A stretch of DNA of 64,000 nt, taken from assembly GCF_014643535.1 (NCBI RefSeq), contig NZ_BMJQ01000010.1, positions 233,575-297,574 of the forward strand, given 5' to 3'. Below the pieces are notes generated by a model. It did no database searches, had not been told where the DNA came from, and saw only the letters and a list, made by a program, of their open reading frames with translations. Source of the stretch: Aliidongia dinghuensis (GTDB taxonomy: Bacteria; Pseudomonadota; Alphaproteobacteria; ATCC43930; CGMCC-115725). This document shows positions 35,832 to 44,026 of the stretch, in pieces (the stretch's first letter is position 1; the number at the start of each line of letters is the position of its first letter). The position numbers were made by a program, and so were the translations under genes.

Positions 35832-36566
35832 ATGACCATTCGCGCGCTCGTCTTCGACGCCTACGGCACGCTCTATGACGTGCAGTCGGTGCGCAGCCTC
35901 GCCATCGACCTGTGCGGCGACAAGGGCGAGCTCGTGACGCAGCTCTGGCGGCTGAAGCAGCTCGAATACAGCTGGCTGCGCAGCCTGATGGGCACATACG
36001 AGGATTTCTGGCCGGTAACACGCGCGGCGCTCGAATTCTCGCTGGTGAGCGCCGGCATCACGCCGACTGCGGCGCTGTGCGAGCCGCTCATGAGCAAATA
36101 CCTTCGCCTCGACCTCTATGCCGAGGCGAAGGAGGCGCTGGATGCGCTCGGCGGCTATACGCTCGCCATCCTGTCGAACGGCAACCCGCGGATGCTGGAG
36201 GCGCTCGTCGAGTCGTCGGGCCTCGCCGGGCGCTTCGCCGACGTCATCAGCGTCGACCGGGCCCGCAGCTTCAAGCCGGATCCCGCCTGCTACGCGCTGG
36301 TCGAGCCCGCGCTGGGCGTCGCCCCGGACGAGGTGCTGTTCGTCTCGTCGAACGGGTTCGACGTGGCCGGTGCCAAGCAGTTCGGCTTCAAGGTGGCGCG
36401 CATCGAGCGGACGGCGGGCGCGCCGGCTCCGCAGAATTCCGACGTCGGCCCGGCCGAGTTCGCCCGCTTGGTGCGCGGCCAGGCCGAGCGGCTGGGCCTG
36501 GAGCCCGACTGGCGGGTGGCGCGCCTCACCGACCTCGCGCCGCTCCTGAAGGCGATGGTTCCCTGA
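35832..36566 (+). CDS. haloacid dehalogenase, type II (HAD superfamily)
   Basis: 244 residues. The nucleophile is Asp9 in VFDAYGTLYDV, the variant used by L-2-haloacid dehalogenases; motif II is LAILSNGNP, motif III Lys in RSFKPDPACY, motif IV FVSSNGFDVAGA. These residues match the L-DEX group that hydrolyses S-2-haloacids to 2-hydroxy acids, but the natural substrate may be a phosphate ester. The ATG at 35832 has AAGGGAGA upstream. It is followed by a GST gene after 53 nt on the same strand. Confidence 0.9.
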   Translation: MTIRALVFDAYGTLYDVQSVRSLAIDLCGDKGELVTQLWRLKQLEYSWLRSLMGTYEDFWPVTRAALEFSLVSAGITPTAALCEPLMSKYLRLDLYAEAKEALDALGGYTLAILSNGNPRMLEALVESSGLAGRFADVISVDRARSFKPDPACYALVEPALGVAPDEVLFVSSNGFDVAGAKQFGFKVARIERTAGAPAPQNSDVGPAEFARLVRGQAERLGLEPDWRVARLTDLAPLLKAMVP

Positions 36567-36619
36567 GGCAGGGAAAGTCGGGAATAATCGATCGGTCGGT
36601 CAACAATCCAGGGAAGATC

Positions 36620-37321
36620 ATGATCCGGTTCTATTTCCATCCGACGCCCAATCCATTGAAGGTGGCGCTGTTCCTCGAGGAGGTCGGCCTGCCCTACGAG
36701 GTCGTGCCGGTCGACACGCGCAAGGGCGAGCAGCACGCGCCGTCGTTCCGCGCGATCAATCCGAACGGCAAGCTGCCGGCCATCGTCGATACCGACGGCA
36801 TCGGCGGTGAGGTCCGGGTGTTCGATTCAAGCGCCATCCTGCTCTACCTGGGCGACAAGCTCGACCGCTTCGTCGGCACGCCGGCCGACCGGGGCGAGCT
36901 CCTGTCCTGGCTGTTCTTCGTCTCGAGCGGCATCGGCCCCTATTCCGGCCAGGCGGTGCATTTCCAGCGGGCCGCACCCGAGCCCCTGCCCTATGCCATC
37001 AACCGCTACCGCCGCGAGGTCCAGCGCCACTACGAGGTGCTCGACAAGCATCTGGGCGGACGCACCACGATCGTCGGCGAGAGCTACACGATCGTCGACA
37101 TGTCGGCCTGGGGCTGGCTCGACCGGGCGGCCGTGGCGCTGCCGGGTGACGACGACCCGCTCGCCCCCTTCCCGAACCTGAAGCGCTGGTTCCAGTCGAT
37201 CAACAGCCGGCCGGCCGTCGCCCGCGCGCGTGCCGTCGGCAGCGACCACAAGTTCAAGCAGGAGATGGACGAGGAAGCCCGGCGCGCCATGTTCCCGTCG
37301 AACTACCCGCCGGCGGCCTGA
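36620..37321 (+). CDS. glutathione S-transferase (YfcG/Ure2p-like)
   Basis: 233 residues. The thioredoxin-fold N-terminal domain (FHPTPNPLKVALFLEEVGLPY, cis-Pro in GKLPAIVD, glutathione contact VFDSSAILLYL) is followed by an all-helical domain (WLFFVSSGIGPYSGQAVHF). The segment SGIGPYSGQ matches the Nu-class/YfcG proteins with disulfide reductase activity. The start at 36620 follows AGGGAAGATC. It is probably cotranscribed with the dehalogenase, which suggests joint handling of electrophiles (inference). Confidence 0.92.
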   Translation: MIRFYFHPTPNPLKVALFLEEVGLPYEVVPVDTRKGEQHAPSFRAINPNGKLPAIVDTDGIGGEVRVFDSSAILLYLGDKLDRFVGTPADRGELLSWLFFVSSGIGPYSGQAVHFQRAAPEPLPYAINRYRREVQRHYEVLDKHLGGRTTIVGESYTIVDMSAWGWLDRAAVALPGDDDPLAPFPNLKRWFQSINSRPAVARARAVGSDHKFKQEMDEEARRAMFPSNYPPAA

Positions 37322-37358
37322 CGGCGCCGGCCGCCGGATTTCATCCGGCGACGGATAC

Positions 37359-37925
37359 TCAGGGCACGAGCCCGGCGTGCCGATAGGCGGCGATCGCGTC
37401 GTCGAACGCCGCGACGTCGCCACGCCCCCGCGCCATCAGCTGGGCACCCTCAATCGCCGCGAACACCGCCAGGGCCCGACCCCGACGTTCGGCGATCGGG
37501 GCTGCGGTCTCGGCCCGGGAGAGTACCTTCGTCAACCACGTGACGTTCATGTCGATGAACCGGTCGACCTCGACCCGGACCGCATCAGGCAGGTCGTCGC
37601 GCTCGGCCGCCATGATGCCGCACAGGCACATGCGGTTGCCGTTCAACAGCGCCGCCCGGAAGATCTCGGCGTACTGGCGCATGCACGCCGCATCATCGGC
37701 GCCGGAACCCAGTAATTCTTCCAGATAGCGCGCACCGTCCTCCGTATAGCGCCGCGCCAGTGCGGCGGCGAGATCGCCTTTCGTCGGAAAGTGATAGTGG
37801 ATGCTGGCGCTGGTCACGCCGATTTCCTTCGCCAGCTCGCGAAAGCTGAGCGCGTTGTAACCGCGGGCCTGCACGGTCCTCTTGGCTAGGCCCATGATCT
37901 CCTCGCGGGTATCCGGTGTCGCCAC
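37359..37925 (-). CDS. TetR family regulator controlling the divergent GST gene
   Basis: 188 residues. N-terminal HTH: TREEIMGLAKRTVQARGYNALSFRELAKEIGVTSASIHYHF (split here as TREEIMG and SFRELAKEIGVTSASIHYHF), then a helical ligand domain. The start is GTG at 37925, with GGAG seven bases upstream; the only ATG in frame would cut the HTH. The spacer to the GST gene holds two copies of a 16-bp dyad, so it almost certainly represses itself and that gene. It resembles the group of TetR proteins sensing electrophiles. Confidence 0.92.
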   Translation of the reverse strand: MATPDTREEIMGLAKRTVQARGYNALSFRELAKEIGVTSASIHYHFPTKGDLAAALARRYTEDGARYLEELLGSGADDAACMRQYAEIFRAALLNGNRMCLCGIMAAERDDLPDAVRVEVDRFIDMNVTWLTKVLSRAETAAPIAERRGRALAVFAAIEGAQLMARGRGDVAAFDDAIAAYRHAGLVP

Positions 37926-37940
37926 GTCGATCTCCAAACT

Positions 37941-37956
37941 TACCAATCGGTAGATA
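37941..37956. promoter_or_regulatory. TetR operator copy 1
   Basis: TACCAATCGGTAGATA, a 16-bp match to the dyad TACCnATCGATnGGTA with two mismatches, 16 bp upstream of the tetR GTG start. The copy at 38000 is closer to perfect and lies in the opposite orientation. Confidence 0.7.
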
Positions 37957-37960
37957 GAGC

Positions 37961-37989
37961 TTGACTCGCCGCATGACAAGGCTCATATC
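37961..37989 (+). promoter_or_regulatory. sigma70-type promoter for the GST gene
   Basis: TTGACT (37961-37966), 17-bp spacer, CATATC (37984-37989). The start site would fall at about 37996-38000, directly on operator copy 2. Confidence 0.65.
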
Positions 37990-37999
37990 GCTGGGAGCT

Positions 38000-38015
38000 T
38001 ACCTATCGATTGGTA
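38000..38015. promoter_or_regulatory. TetR operator copy 2
   Basis: TACCTATCGATTGGTA, a palindrome with a single mismatched pair, covering the expected transcription start and ending 18 bp before the GST ATG. Its reverse complement matches copy 1, including the flanking AACT. Confidence 0.75.
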
Positions 38016-38033
38016 AGTTCAGAGGAGATGAAG

Positions 38034-38720
38034 ATGAAGCTGTACGACCGTTCCGGTTTCCCCAACGCCGGCCGCATCCGCGTTGTGCTGGCAGCGAAGG
38101 GTTTGGACGAGCTGGTCGAATTCATGCCCGTCGACGTGATCGGCGCCGAGCACAAGAGCGAGGCGTTCCTCGCTAAGAACCCGTCGGGGGTCATCCCCGT
38201 GCTGGAGCTCGACGACGGCACGCTGCTGTCGGAATGCACGGCGATCACCGAATATCTCGATAATCTCGACGGCCAGCCGACCCTGACCGGCACCACCGCG
38301 CGGGACAAGGGCGTCATTCACATGATGCAGCGGCGGGCCGAGGCCGAACTGATCGACGCGGTCGGCCACTATTTCCATCATGCGACGCCTGGCCTCGGCC
38401 CCACGCTGCAGGCGCACAAGAGCCCTGACTGGGCGCATCGAGCGGACTGGGGCCGGCGCGAGGGCGAGCGGGCGCTGCGCGGCATGCGCTATTTCGACCA
38501 GATCCTGAGCGGCCGGCCGTTCGTCGCCGGCGAAAGCTTCTCCATGGCCGATATCACAGTCTTCATGGGCCTGGCCTTCGCCGAGGTCGCCGGCCTCGCG
38601 GCCCCCGCCGACTTGACGTCGCTCGCCAAATGGCGGGCGAAGGTCGCGGACATCCCGAGTGTCAGGAGCCGAAGCGGCCAGACGCTGGTCGCGGACGATC
38701 TTCGACGACTGGGGTTCTAG
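38034..38720 (+). CDS. glutathione S-transferase, second copy (TetR-controlled)
   Basis: 228 residues. N-terminal thioredoxin-like domain MKLYDRSGFPNAGRIRVVLA, cis-Pro GVIPVLELDDG, glutathione motif LSECTAITEYLD; the C-terminal helical domain has GESFSMADITVFMGLAFAE. I chose the ATG at 38034 because AGAGGAG precedes it by the right distance, better than ATG 38028. It differs in sequence from the GST at 36.6 kb, so it is not a recent duplicate. Expressed from a promoter overlapped by TetR sites, likely inducible by an electrophilic substrate. Confidence 0.92.
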   Translation: MKLYDRSGFPNAGRIRVVLAAKGLDELVEFMPVDVIGAEHKSEAFLAKNPSGVIPVLELDDGTLLSECTAITEYLDNLDGQPTLTGTTARDKGVIHMMQRRAEAELIDAVGHYFHHATPGLGPTLQAHKSPDWAHRADWGRREGERALRGMRYFDQILSGRPFVAGESFSMADITVFMGLAFAEVAGLAAPADLTSLAKWRAKVADIPSVRSRSGQTLVADDLRRLGF

Positions 38721-38757
38721 GCCTTCCTACTTGGGGGCGTCGGCGGCGCGGGTCGGC

Positions 38758-39330
38758 TCAGGCCTTGGCGAGATATTTCCTGGTGTTCTCCACGATGGCG
38801 ATCGCCAGGTCGGGATCCGTCACCAAGCGTGCCATCGTCATGACGCCGACCAGCGAGCAGAGGATGAATTCGGCGCGCTCCTTCGCGATCGCCGGATCGT
38901 TCTCGGGACATTGCGTCGCGACGACGTCGACCAGCCGCTTGAACCCCTCGGTCGCGGCCGCGCGCGTCGCCTCGTCGGCGCGCGCCATCTCGCTGCCGAG
39001 CGACACGAACGGGCACCCTTGCCATCGGTCCCGTTGATGCTCGGGCGAGAGATAGGTCTCGACGATCGCCTCTAGGCCGGTCTTGCCGTCGCCGTCCTCG
39101 GCCGCGGCCTTGATCGCCTCCGCGGTCGACTTCAATCCGGCGGCGCAGGCCTCCGCGACCAGCTGGTCCTTTGAATTGAAGTGCCGGTAGAAACCGCCTT
39201 CGGTCATGCCCGCGGCCGCCATGAGCTCGCAGAGGCTCGTCTCGTGAATGCCGTTCTTGCGGAATTCCTCCGCGGCCGCGGCAACGATCCGCCGCCGCGT
39301 CTCGGCGGTCTCGGCCCGTGATTTCTTCAT
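38758..39330 (-). CDS. TetR family repressor of the RND pump
   Basis: 190 residues. HTH: RRRIVAAAAEEFRKNGI with recognition region LCELMAAAGMTEGGFYRHF; the C-terminal helical ligand domain includes CPFVSLGSEMARADEATRAA, as in the TetR_C group often found beside MexEF-like pumps. The start is ATG at 39330, with GGAAGAG upstream; the longer frame begins at a GTG without support. It is divergent from the RND operon, and the spacer carries two long palindromes, so repression of the pump by this protein is the natural reading. Confidence 0.92.
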   Translation of the reverse strand: MKKSRAETAETRRRIVAAAAEEFRKNGIHETSLCELMAAAGMTEGGFYRHFNSKDQLVAEACAAGLKSTAEAIKAAAEDGDGKTGLEAIVETYLSPEHQRDRWQGCPFVSLGSEMARADEATRAAATEGFKRLVDVVATQCPENDPAIAKERAEFILCSLVGVMTMARLVTDPDLAIAIVENTRKYLAKA

Positions 39331-39456
39331 GCGTCGTAACTCTTCCACCAGGCGGCTTGGGCGCCGCTTCGTGGTTTTGATTATGGGCACCCTCTAACCG
39401 GATTTCGAATCGTATCTGGCCTGCATCGCGGACCGATTGTGGTTGGCGATCCTCTC

Positions 39457-39485
39457 TTGACCTTTAGATGGCACGCACCATCTAA
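39457..39485 (+). promoter_or_regulatory. candidate RND operon promoter
   Basis: TTGACC (39457-39462), 17-bp spacer, ATCTAA (39480-39485). The -10 hexamer lies in the right arm of operator 1. The -10 match is modest. Confidence 0.4.
39464..39485. promoter_or_regulatory. TetR operator 1 of the RND pump
   Basis: Perfect 8-bp arms TTAGATGG and CCATCTAA around CACGCA. Its centre is 31 bp, about three helical turns, from that of operator 2, so two dimers could bind on one DNA face. Confidence 0.75.
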
Positions 39486-39493
39486 CGCCGCAA

Positions 39494-39517
39494 TATAGAG
39501 GGCATGCACCCTCTATA
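39494..39517. promoter_or_regulatory. TetR operator 2 of the RND pump
   Basis: Perfect 9-bp arms TATAGAGGG and CCCTCTATA around CATGCA, closely related to operator 1. A further half-site, GGCACCCTCTAA, lies at about 39386-39397, nearer the tetR start, which suggests autoregulation. Confidence 0.75.
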
Positions 39518-39619
39518 CCAACAATCCCTCAGCCGCCGGTCGACCTGGCGCTGCCGCCGGTCCGGCCAGCTCCAGCGAAACCGGGCGGGCAAGTTCCGCG
39601 GAACGGAGAGAGCGAAAAA

Positions 39620-40876
39620 GTGAGCGAAGCAAGCAGCCGGCCGGGCGCCGGACAGCAAGGCGGGCGAGCCGGCCGACGGGCGCCGGTCAAACTCTGGGCC
39701 GGCACCGGCGCCGTGATTGCGGCGGCCGGCGTCGCGTGGTTCGCCTATTCCTATCACGCGAGCGAGGCCGCGGAGCACGCCGGCCCGCCGGCGCCGCCCC
39801 AGGTCGTGGTGAGCAAGCCGCTCGAACGCACGCTCGATTCCCGGCTCGGCTTCCTCGGCCAATTCTCGGCAGTCGACCAGGTCGAGCTCAGGGCCCAGGT
39901 CGGCGGCACCTTGACCGAGATCCGTTTCAAGGACGGCGACATCGTCCACAAGGGCGACCTGCTCTTCGTCATCGATCCGCGCCCCTACGAATATCGGCTC
40001 GCCCAGGCGACGGCACAGCTGGAGAGCGCCACGGCGCGGCTCGAGCTTGCCAATCGCGAACTGGCCCGTGCCCAGGCGCTGAAGAAGAGCGATGCCGGCT
40101 CCACGGAAAACGTCGAGCAGCGCACGGCCGACCAGCAGGCGGCCCAGGGTGCCGTGGACGACGCCAAGGCGCAGATCCAGGACGCCCGGTTCGACCTCGA
40201 GCATTGCCGGATCGCGGCGCCGTTCACCGGGCGCATCGGTACGCACCAGGTCTCCGTCGGCAACCTGGTCGCCGGCAGCCGGACCGCGACGAGCCCCACC
40301 ACCTTGCTCGCGACGATCGTCTCGGTCGATCCGATCTACCTCAATTTCGACATGAGCGAGAGCGACTACCTCGCCTTTTCACGCGATCGCGCCAAGCAGA
40401 AAGGCCCGCTCGCCGACAAGGTCGAGGTCGAGCTCAGTGACGAGCGCGATTTCGGCCGGCAGGGCACGCTCGACTTCGTCGACAATGTGCTCGACCGGTC
40501 CAGCGGCACGCTCCATGCCCGCGCAACCGTGCCGAACGCCGACCTGCTGCTGACGCCCGGCGAGTTCGCCCGCGTGCGGCTCTCCGTCGGCACGCCGGTC
40601 GCGGCCCTGCTGGTCCCGGACGCGGCCGTGCTGCCCGACCAGTCGGAACATATCGTGCTGACGGTCTCCCCGGACGGGATCGTGACACCGAAGCCGGTGC
40701 AGATCGGCGATATGCGCGGCGGCCTGCGCATCATCCGCTCCGGCCTCACGCCGACCGACAAGGTAATCATCGAGGGCATTCCCTTCGCGGCACCCGGCGC
40801 GAAGGTCTCGCCGCAGGACGGCGCGATCCAGTTCGCCGCCGCAACCGCCGGCCAAACGGCCCAAGGTCAGGACTGA
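39620..40876 (+). CDS. RND efflux periplasmic adaptor (MexE/AcrA-type)
   Basis: 418 residues from a GTG start with GGAGAG nine bases upstream. A membrane anchor/signal helix (about 26-44) precedes lipoyl halves (DQVELRAQVGGTLTEIRFKDG and later APFTGRIGTHQVSVGNLVA, each shown in part), an alpha hairpin (about 130-190), and barrel and membrane-proximal domains. There is no lipobox Cys. DPIYLNFDMSESDYL is typical of the MexE/BpeE group. It joins the RND permease to the outer channel encoded next. Confidence 0.94.
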   Translation: MSEASSRPGAGQQGGRAGRRAPVKLWAGTGAVIAAAGVAWFAYSYHASEAAEHAGPPAPPQVVVSKPLERTLDSRLGFLGQFSAVDQVELRAQVGGTLTEIRFKDGDIVHKGDLLFVIDPRPYEYRLAQATAQLESATARLELANRELARAQALKKSDAGSTENVEQRTADQQAAQGAVDDAKAQIQDARFDLEHCRIAAPFTGRIGTHQVSVGNLVAGSRTATSPTTLLATIVSVDPIYLNFDMSESDYLAFSRDRAKQKGPLADKVEVELSDERDFGRQGTLDFVDNVLDRSSGTLHARATVPNADLLLTPGEFARVRLSVGTPVAALLVPDAAVLPDQSEHIVLTVSPDGIVTPKPVQIGDMRGGLRIIRSGLTPTDKVIIEGIPFAAPGAKVSPQDGAIQFAAATAGQTAQGQD

Positions 40877-40885
40877 GCCAGACCC

Positions 40886-43800
40886 ATGCGCCTCACTCAT
40901 TTCTTCATCGACCGGCCGCGCTTCGCGACGGTGCTCAGTATCTTTGTGACCCTGCTCGGCCTGGGCGCGCTCGCGATCCTGCCGGTCGCGCAATATCCGG
41001 AAATCGTGCCGCCGACCGTGCAAATCACGACCTCCTACCCCGGCGCCTCGGCCGAGACGGTCGCGCGCACGGTCGCAACGCCGCTCGAGCAGCAGATCAA
41101 CGGCGTGGAGAACATGCTCTACATGAGCAGCCAGTCGACCGGCGACGGCAACCTCACCATCACCGTGACGTTCCGCATCGGCACGGACCTGAACGTGGCG
41201 CTGAACCTGACCCAGAACCGGGTGCAGGACGCGCTGTCGCGCCTACCCGACGACGTGCAGCGCCTGGGCGTGCAGGTGAGGAAATCGACGCCCAGCATCC
41301 TCTTGGCCGTCCATCTCTATTCGCCGGACAAGACGCGCGACACGCTCTATCTCTCGAACTACGCGACGCTGCACATCAAGGACGCTCTCGCGCGGCTCCA
41401 AGGCGTCGGCGACGTGCAGTTCCAGGGTGCCCGCGAATATGCCATGCGTATCTGGCTCGACCCGGACAAGGCGGCGGTGCATGACATCAACGCGAGCGAG
41501 GTGCTGGCGGCGCTGCGCGCACAGAACCTGCAGGTCTCGGCCGGTATCCTGAACCAGCCGCCGACGGCCGGCGACGAGGCTTACCAGGTCAATATCGAGG
41601 CCCTGGGCCGGCTGGCCTCGCCCGACCAGTTTGCCGACATCATCGTCAAGTCCGATGCGAACGGCCGAGTCACCCGCGTCCGCGACATCGGCCGGGTCGA
41701 GGTCGGCGCCGCCGACTACGGCAGCACGGCCTATATGGACCATGCCAACGCCGCGACCCTGCTCATCTATGCCCAGCCCGGCGCCAACTCGCTCGCGGTC
41801 GAGCATGAGGTGTTGGGCGAGGTCGACACGCTGAAGAAGGATTTCCCGCCGGGCGTCGACTCGATCATCATCTACGACCCGACCACGTTCATCCAGAACT
41901 CGGTGAACGAGGTCATCTGGACGATCTTCGTCGCGATCCTGCTGGTCGTGGGCGTGGTGTTCGTGTTCCTGCAGAGCTGGCGCGCGACCATCATCCCGGT
42001 GATCGCGATCCCGGTCTCGCTCGTCGGCACCTTTACCGTCCTCGCCGCCGCCGGCATCTCGATCAACAACCTGTCGCTGTTCGGCCTGGTGCTGGCGGTC
42101 GGCATCGTGGTCGACGACGCGATCGTCGTGGTCGAGAACGTCGAGCGCAACATGCGCGATGGCATGTCGCCGCTCGAAGCAGCACACCGCACCATGGACG
42201 AGGTCGGCGGCGCGCTCATTGCGATCGCGCTGACGCTCTGCGCCGTGTTCGTGCCGTCGGCCTTCCTCTCCGGCATCACGGGCCTGTTCTTCCGGCAATT
42301 CGCCGTCACGATCTCGGCCTCGACGGTCATCTCCTGCTTCGTGTCGCTGACCTTGAGCCCGGCGCTCTGCGCCGTGCTGTTCAAGCCGCACTATGTTCAT
42401 GACGACAGCCACGCCAATCGCGCGACGCGCTGGCTCCACGCCGCGTTCGGCGGCTTCAACCGCGGCTTCGAGCGGCTGTCTTTAGGCTACAGCGGGCTCA
42501 CCCGCCGGCTGGTGCGCGGCACGGCGATCGTGCTCGTCGTCTATGTCGGCCTGATCGGCGTTGCGGGCCTCGAATTCGCCAGCACGCCGACCGGCTACAT
42601 CCCGGAGCAGGACCAGGGCTACCTCATCAACGTCATCCAGCTGCCGCCCGGCTCGACCTTGGCCCGGACCGAGAAGGTCGTGCAGCGCGGCATCGACATC
42701 ATCCTCGGCACCAAGGGCGTCGAGCATGTGGCGCCGTTCGCCGGCCTCGATGCCACCACCTTCACCGTCGCGTCCAACGCGGCCACGATCTTCTCCGCCC
42801 TGCCGTCGCTCTATAACCACGACATGCCGGGCGTGAACGCGAACATGGTGCTGGCCGACCTCCGGAAACGGCTCTCGGTCATCAAGGACGCGTTCGTGCT
42901 GACCATCCCGCCGCCGCCGGTCCAGGGCCTGGGCAGCGCCGGCGGCTTCAAGCTGATGCTGGAAGACCGCGCGGGCCTCGGCTCGGACGCGCTGGTCAAG
43001 GCGGCGCGCACGCTCGTCGCCGCCGCGAACAAGGACCCGGACTTCGCCGGCGTGTTCACGCTCTTCAACAACGGCTCGCCCTCGGTCTATGCCGACATCG
43101 ACCGGTTGAAGGCCGAGAAAGTGGGGCTCACGCCGACCGACGTGTTTTCGACGCTCCAGGTCTACATGGGCTCGCAATATGTCAACGACTTCAACTACCT
43201 GGGCCGCAGCTACGAGGTGATCGTGCAGGGCGACGGCTCGTTCCGGCGCACGCCCTCCGACATCTCGCGCCTCAAGGCCCGCAACGCGGTTGGTGAAATG
43301 GTGCCGATCGGCACCGTGGCCGAGATGCGTGACCGGACGATCCCCTATCGCGTGCCGCGCTACAACCTGTTCCCGGCGGCCGAGGTCCAGGGCGTGGCCG
43401 CTCCGGGGGTCGCCACGGGCACGGCGCTGCACCGGATGGAGGAGCTGGCGACCCAGGTGCTGCCCAAGGGCATCGCGTTCGAATGGACCGACCTCGCCTA
43501 TCAGCAGCAGCAGAAGGGCACGCCCACGCTCTTGGTGTTCGGCGCCGCAGCCCTCTTCGTCTTCCTCGTGCTGGTCGCCCAGTACGAGAGCTGGAAGCTG
43601 CCGCTGTCGATCGTGCTGATCGTGCCCATGTGCCTGCTCGCCTCGGTCACGGGGATCATCATGCGCGGCATGTCGATCGACATCCTGGCGCAGATCGGCT
43701 TCGTCGTGCTGGTGGGATTGGCCGCCAAGAACGCGATCCTGATTGTCGAGTTCGCCCGCCAGAAGCAGGACGAGGACGGGGCCCCCGCCGGCGAGGCGGC

Positions 43801-44026
43801 GGTGCATGCGGCGCGCACGCGCCTGCGTCCCATCCTCATGACCTCCTTCGCCTTCATCCTGGGCGTGGCGCCGCTTGCGGTTGCGACCGGCGCCGGTGCC
43901 GAGATGCGTCAGTCGCTCGGCACCGCCGTGCTGTTCGGCATGATCGGCGTCACCGGTTTCGGCCTGCTGTTCACGCCCGCCTTCTACACCTTCATTCGCC
44001 GGCTCGGCCGGAAGGACCACGCATGA
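40886..44026 (+). CDS. RND multidrug efflux permease (HAE1 family)
   Basis: 1046 residues, the usual AcrB/MexF length. N-terminus FFIDRPRFATVLSIFVTLLG with QYPEIVPPTVQI; proton-relay aspartates in LAVGIVVDDAIVVVENVERN; twelve membrane helices with two large periplasmic loops; C-terminal GLAAKNAILIVEFA. It is the proton-driven drug pump of a tripartite system with the adaptor (9 nt upstream) and the outer membrane lipoprotein (ATGA overlap downstream). The neighbouring TetR gene probably represses it. Confidence 0.96.
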   Translation: MRLTHFFIDRPRFATVLSIFVTLLGLGALAILPVAQYPEIVPPTVQITTSYPGASAETVARTVATPLEQQINGVENMLYMSSQSTGDGNLTITVTFRIGTDLNVALNLTQNRVQDALSRLPDDVQRLGVQVRKSTPSILLAVHLYSPDKTRDTLYLSNYATLHIKDALARLQGVGDVQFQGAREYAMRIWLDPDKAAVHDINASEVLAALRAQNLQVSAGILNQPPTAGDEAYQVNIEALGRLASPDQFADIIVKSDANGRVTRVRDIGRVEVGAADYGSTAYMDHANAATLLIYAQPGANSLAVEHEVLGEVDTLKKDFPPGVDSIIIYDPTTFIQNSVNEVIWTIFVAILLVVGVVFVFLQSWRATIIPVIAIPVSLVGTFTVLAAAGISINNLSLFGLVLAVGIVVDDAIVVVENVERNMRDGMSPLEAAHRTMDEVGGALIAIALTLCAVFVPSAFLSGITGLFFRQFAVTISASTVISCFVSLTLSPALCAVLFKPHYVHDDSHANRATRWLHAAFGGFNRGFERLSLGYSGLTRRLVRGTAIVLVVYVGLIGVAGLEFASTPTGYIPEQDQGYLINVIQLPPGSTLARTEKVVQRGIDIILGTKGVEHVAPFAGLDATTFTVASNAATIFSALPSLYNHDMPGVNANMVLADLRKRLSVIKDAFVLTIPPPPVQGLGSAGGFKLMLEDRAGLGSDALVKAARTLVAAANKDPDFAGVFTLFNNGSPSVYADIDRLKAEKVGLTPTDVFSTLQVYMGSQYVNDFNYLGRSYEVIVQGDGSFRRTPSDISRLKARNAVGEMVPIGTVAEMRDRTIPYRVPRYNLFPAAEVQGVAAPGVATGTALHRMEELATQVLPKGIAFEWTDLAYQQQQKGTPTLLVFGAAALFVFLVLVAQYESWKLPLSIVLIVPMCLLASVTGIIMRGMSIDILAQIGFVVLVGLAAKNAILIVEFARQKQDEDGAPAGEAAVHAARTRLRPILMTSFAFILGVAPLAVATGAGAEMRQSLGTAVLFGMIGVTGFGLLFTPAFYTFIRRLGRKDHA

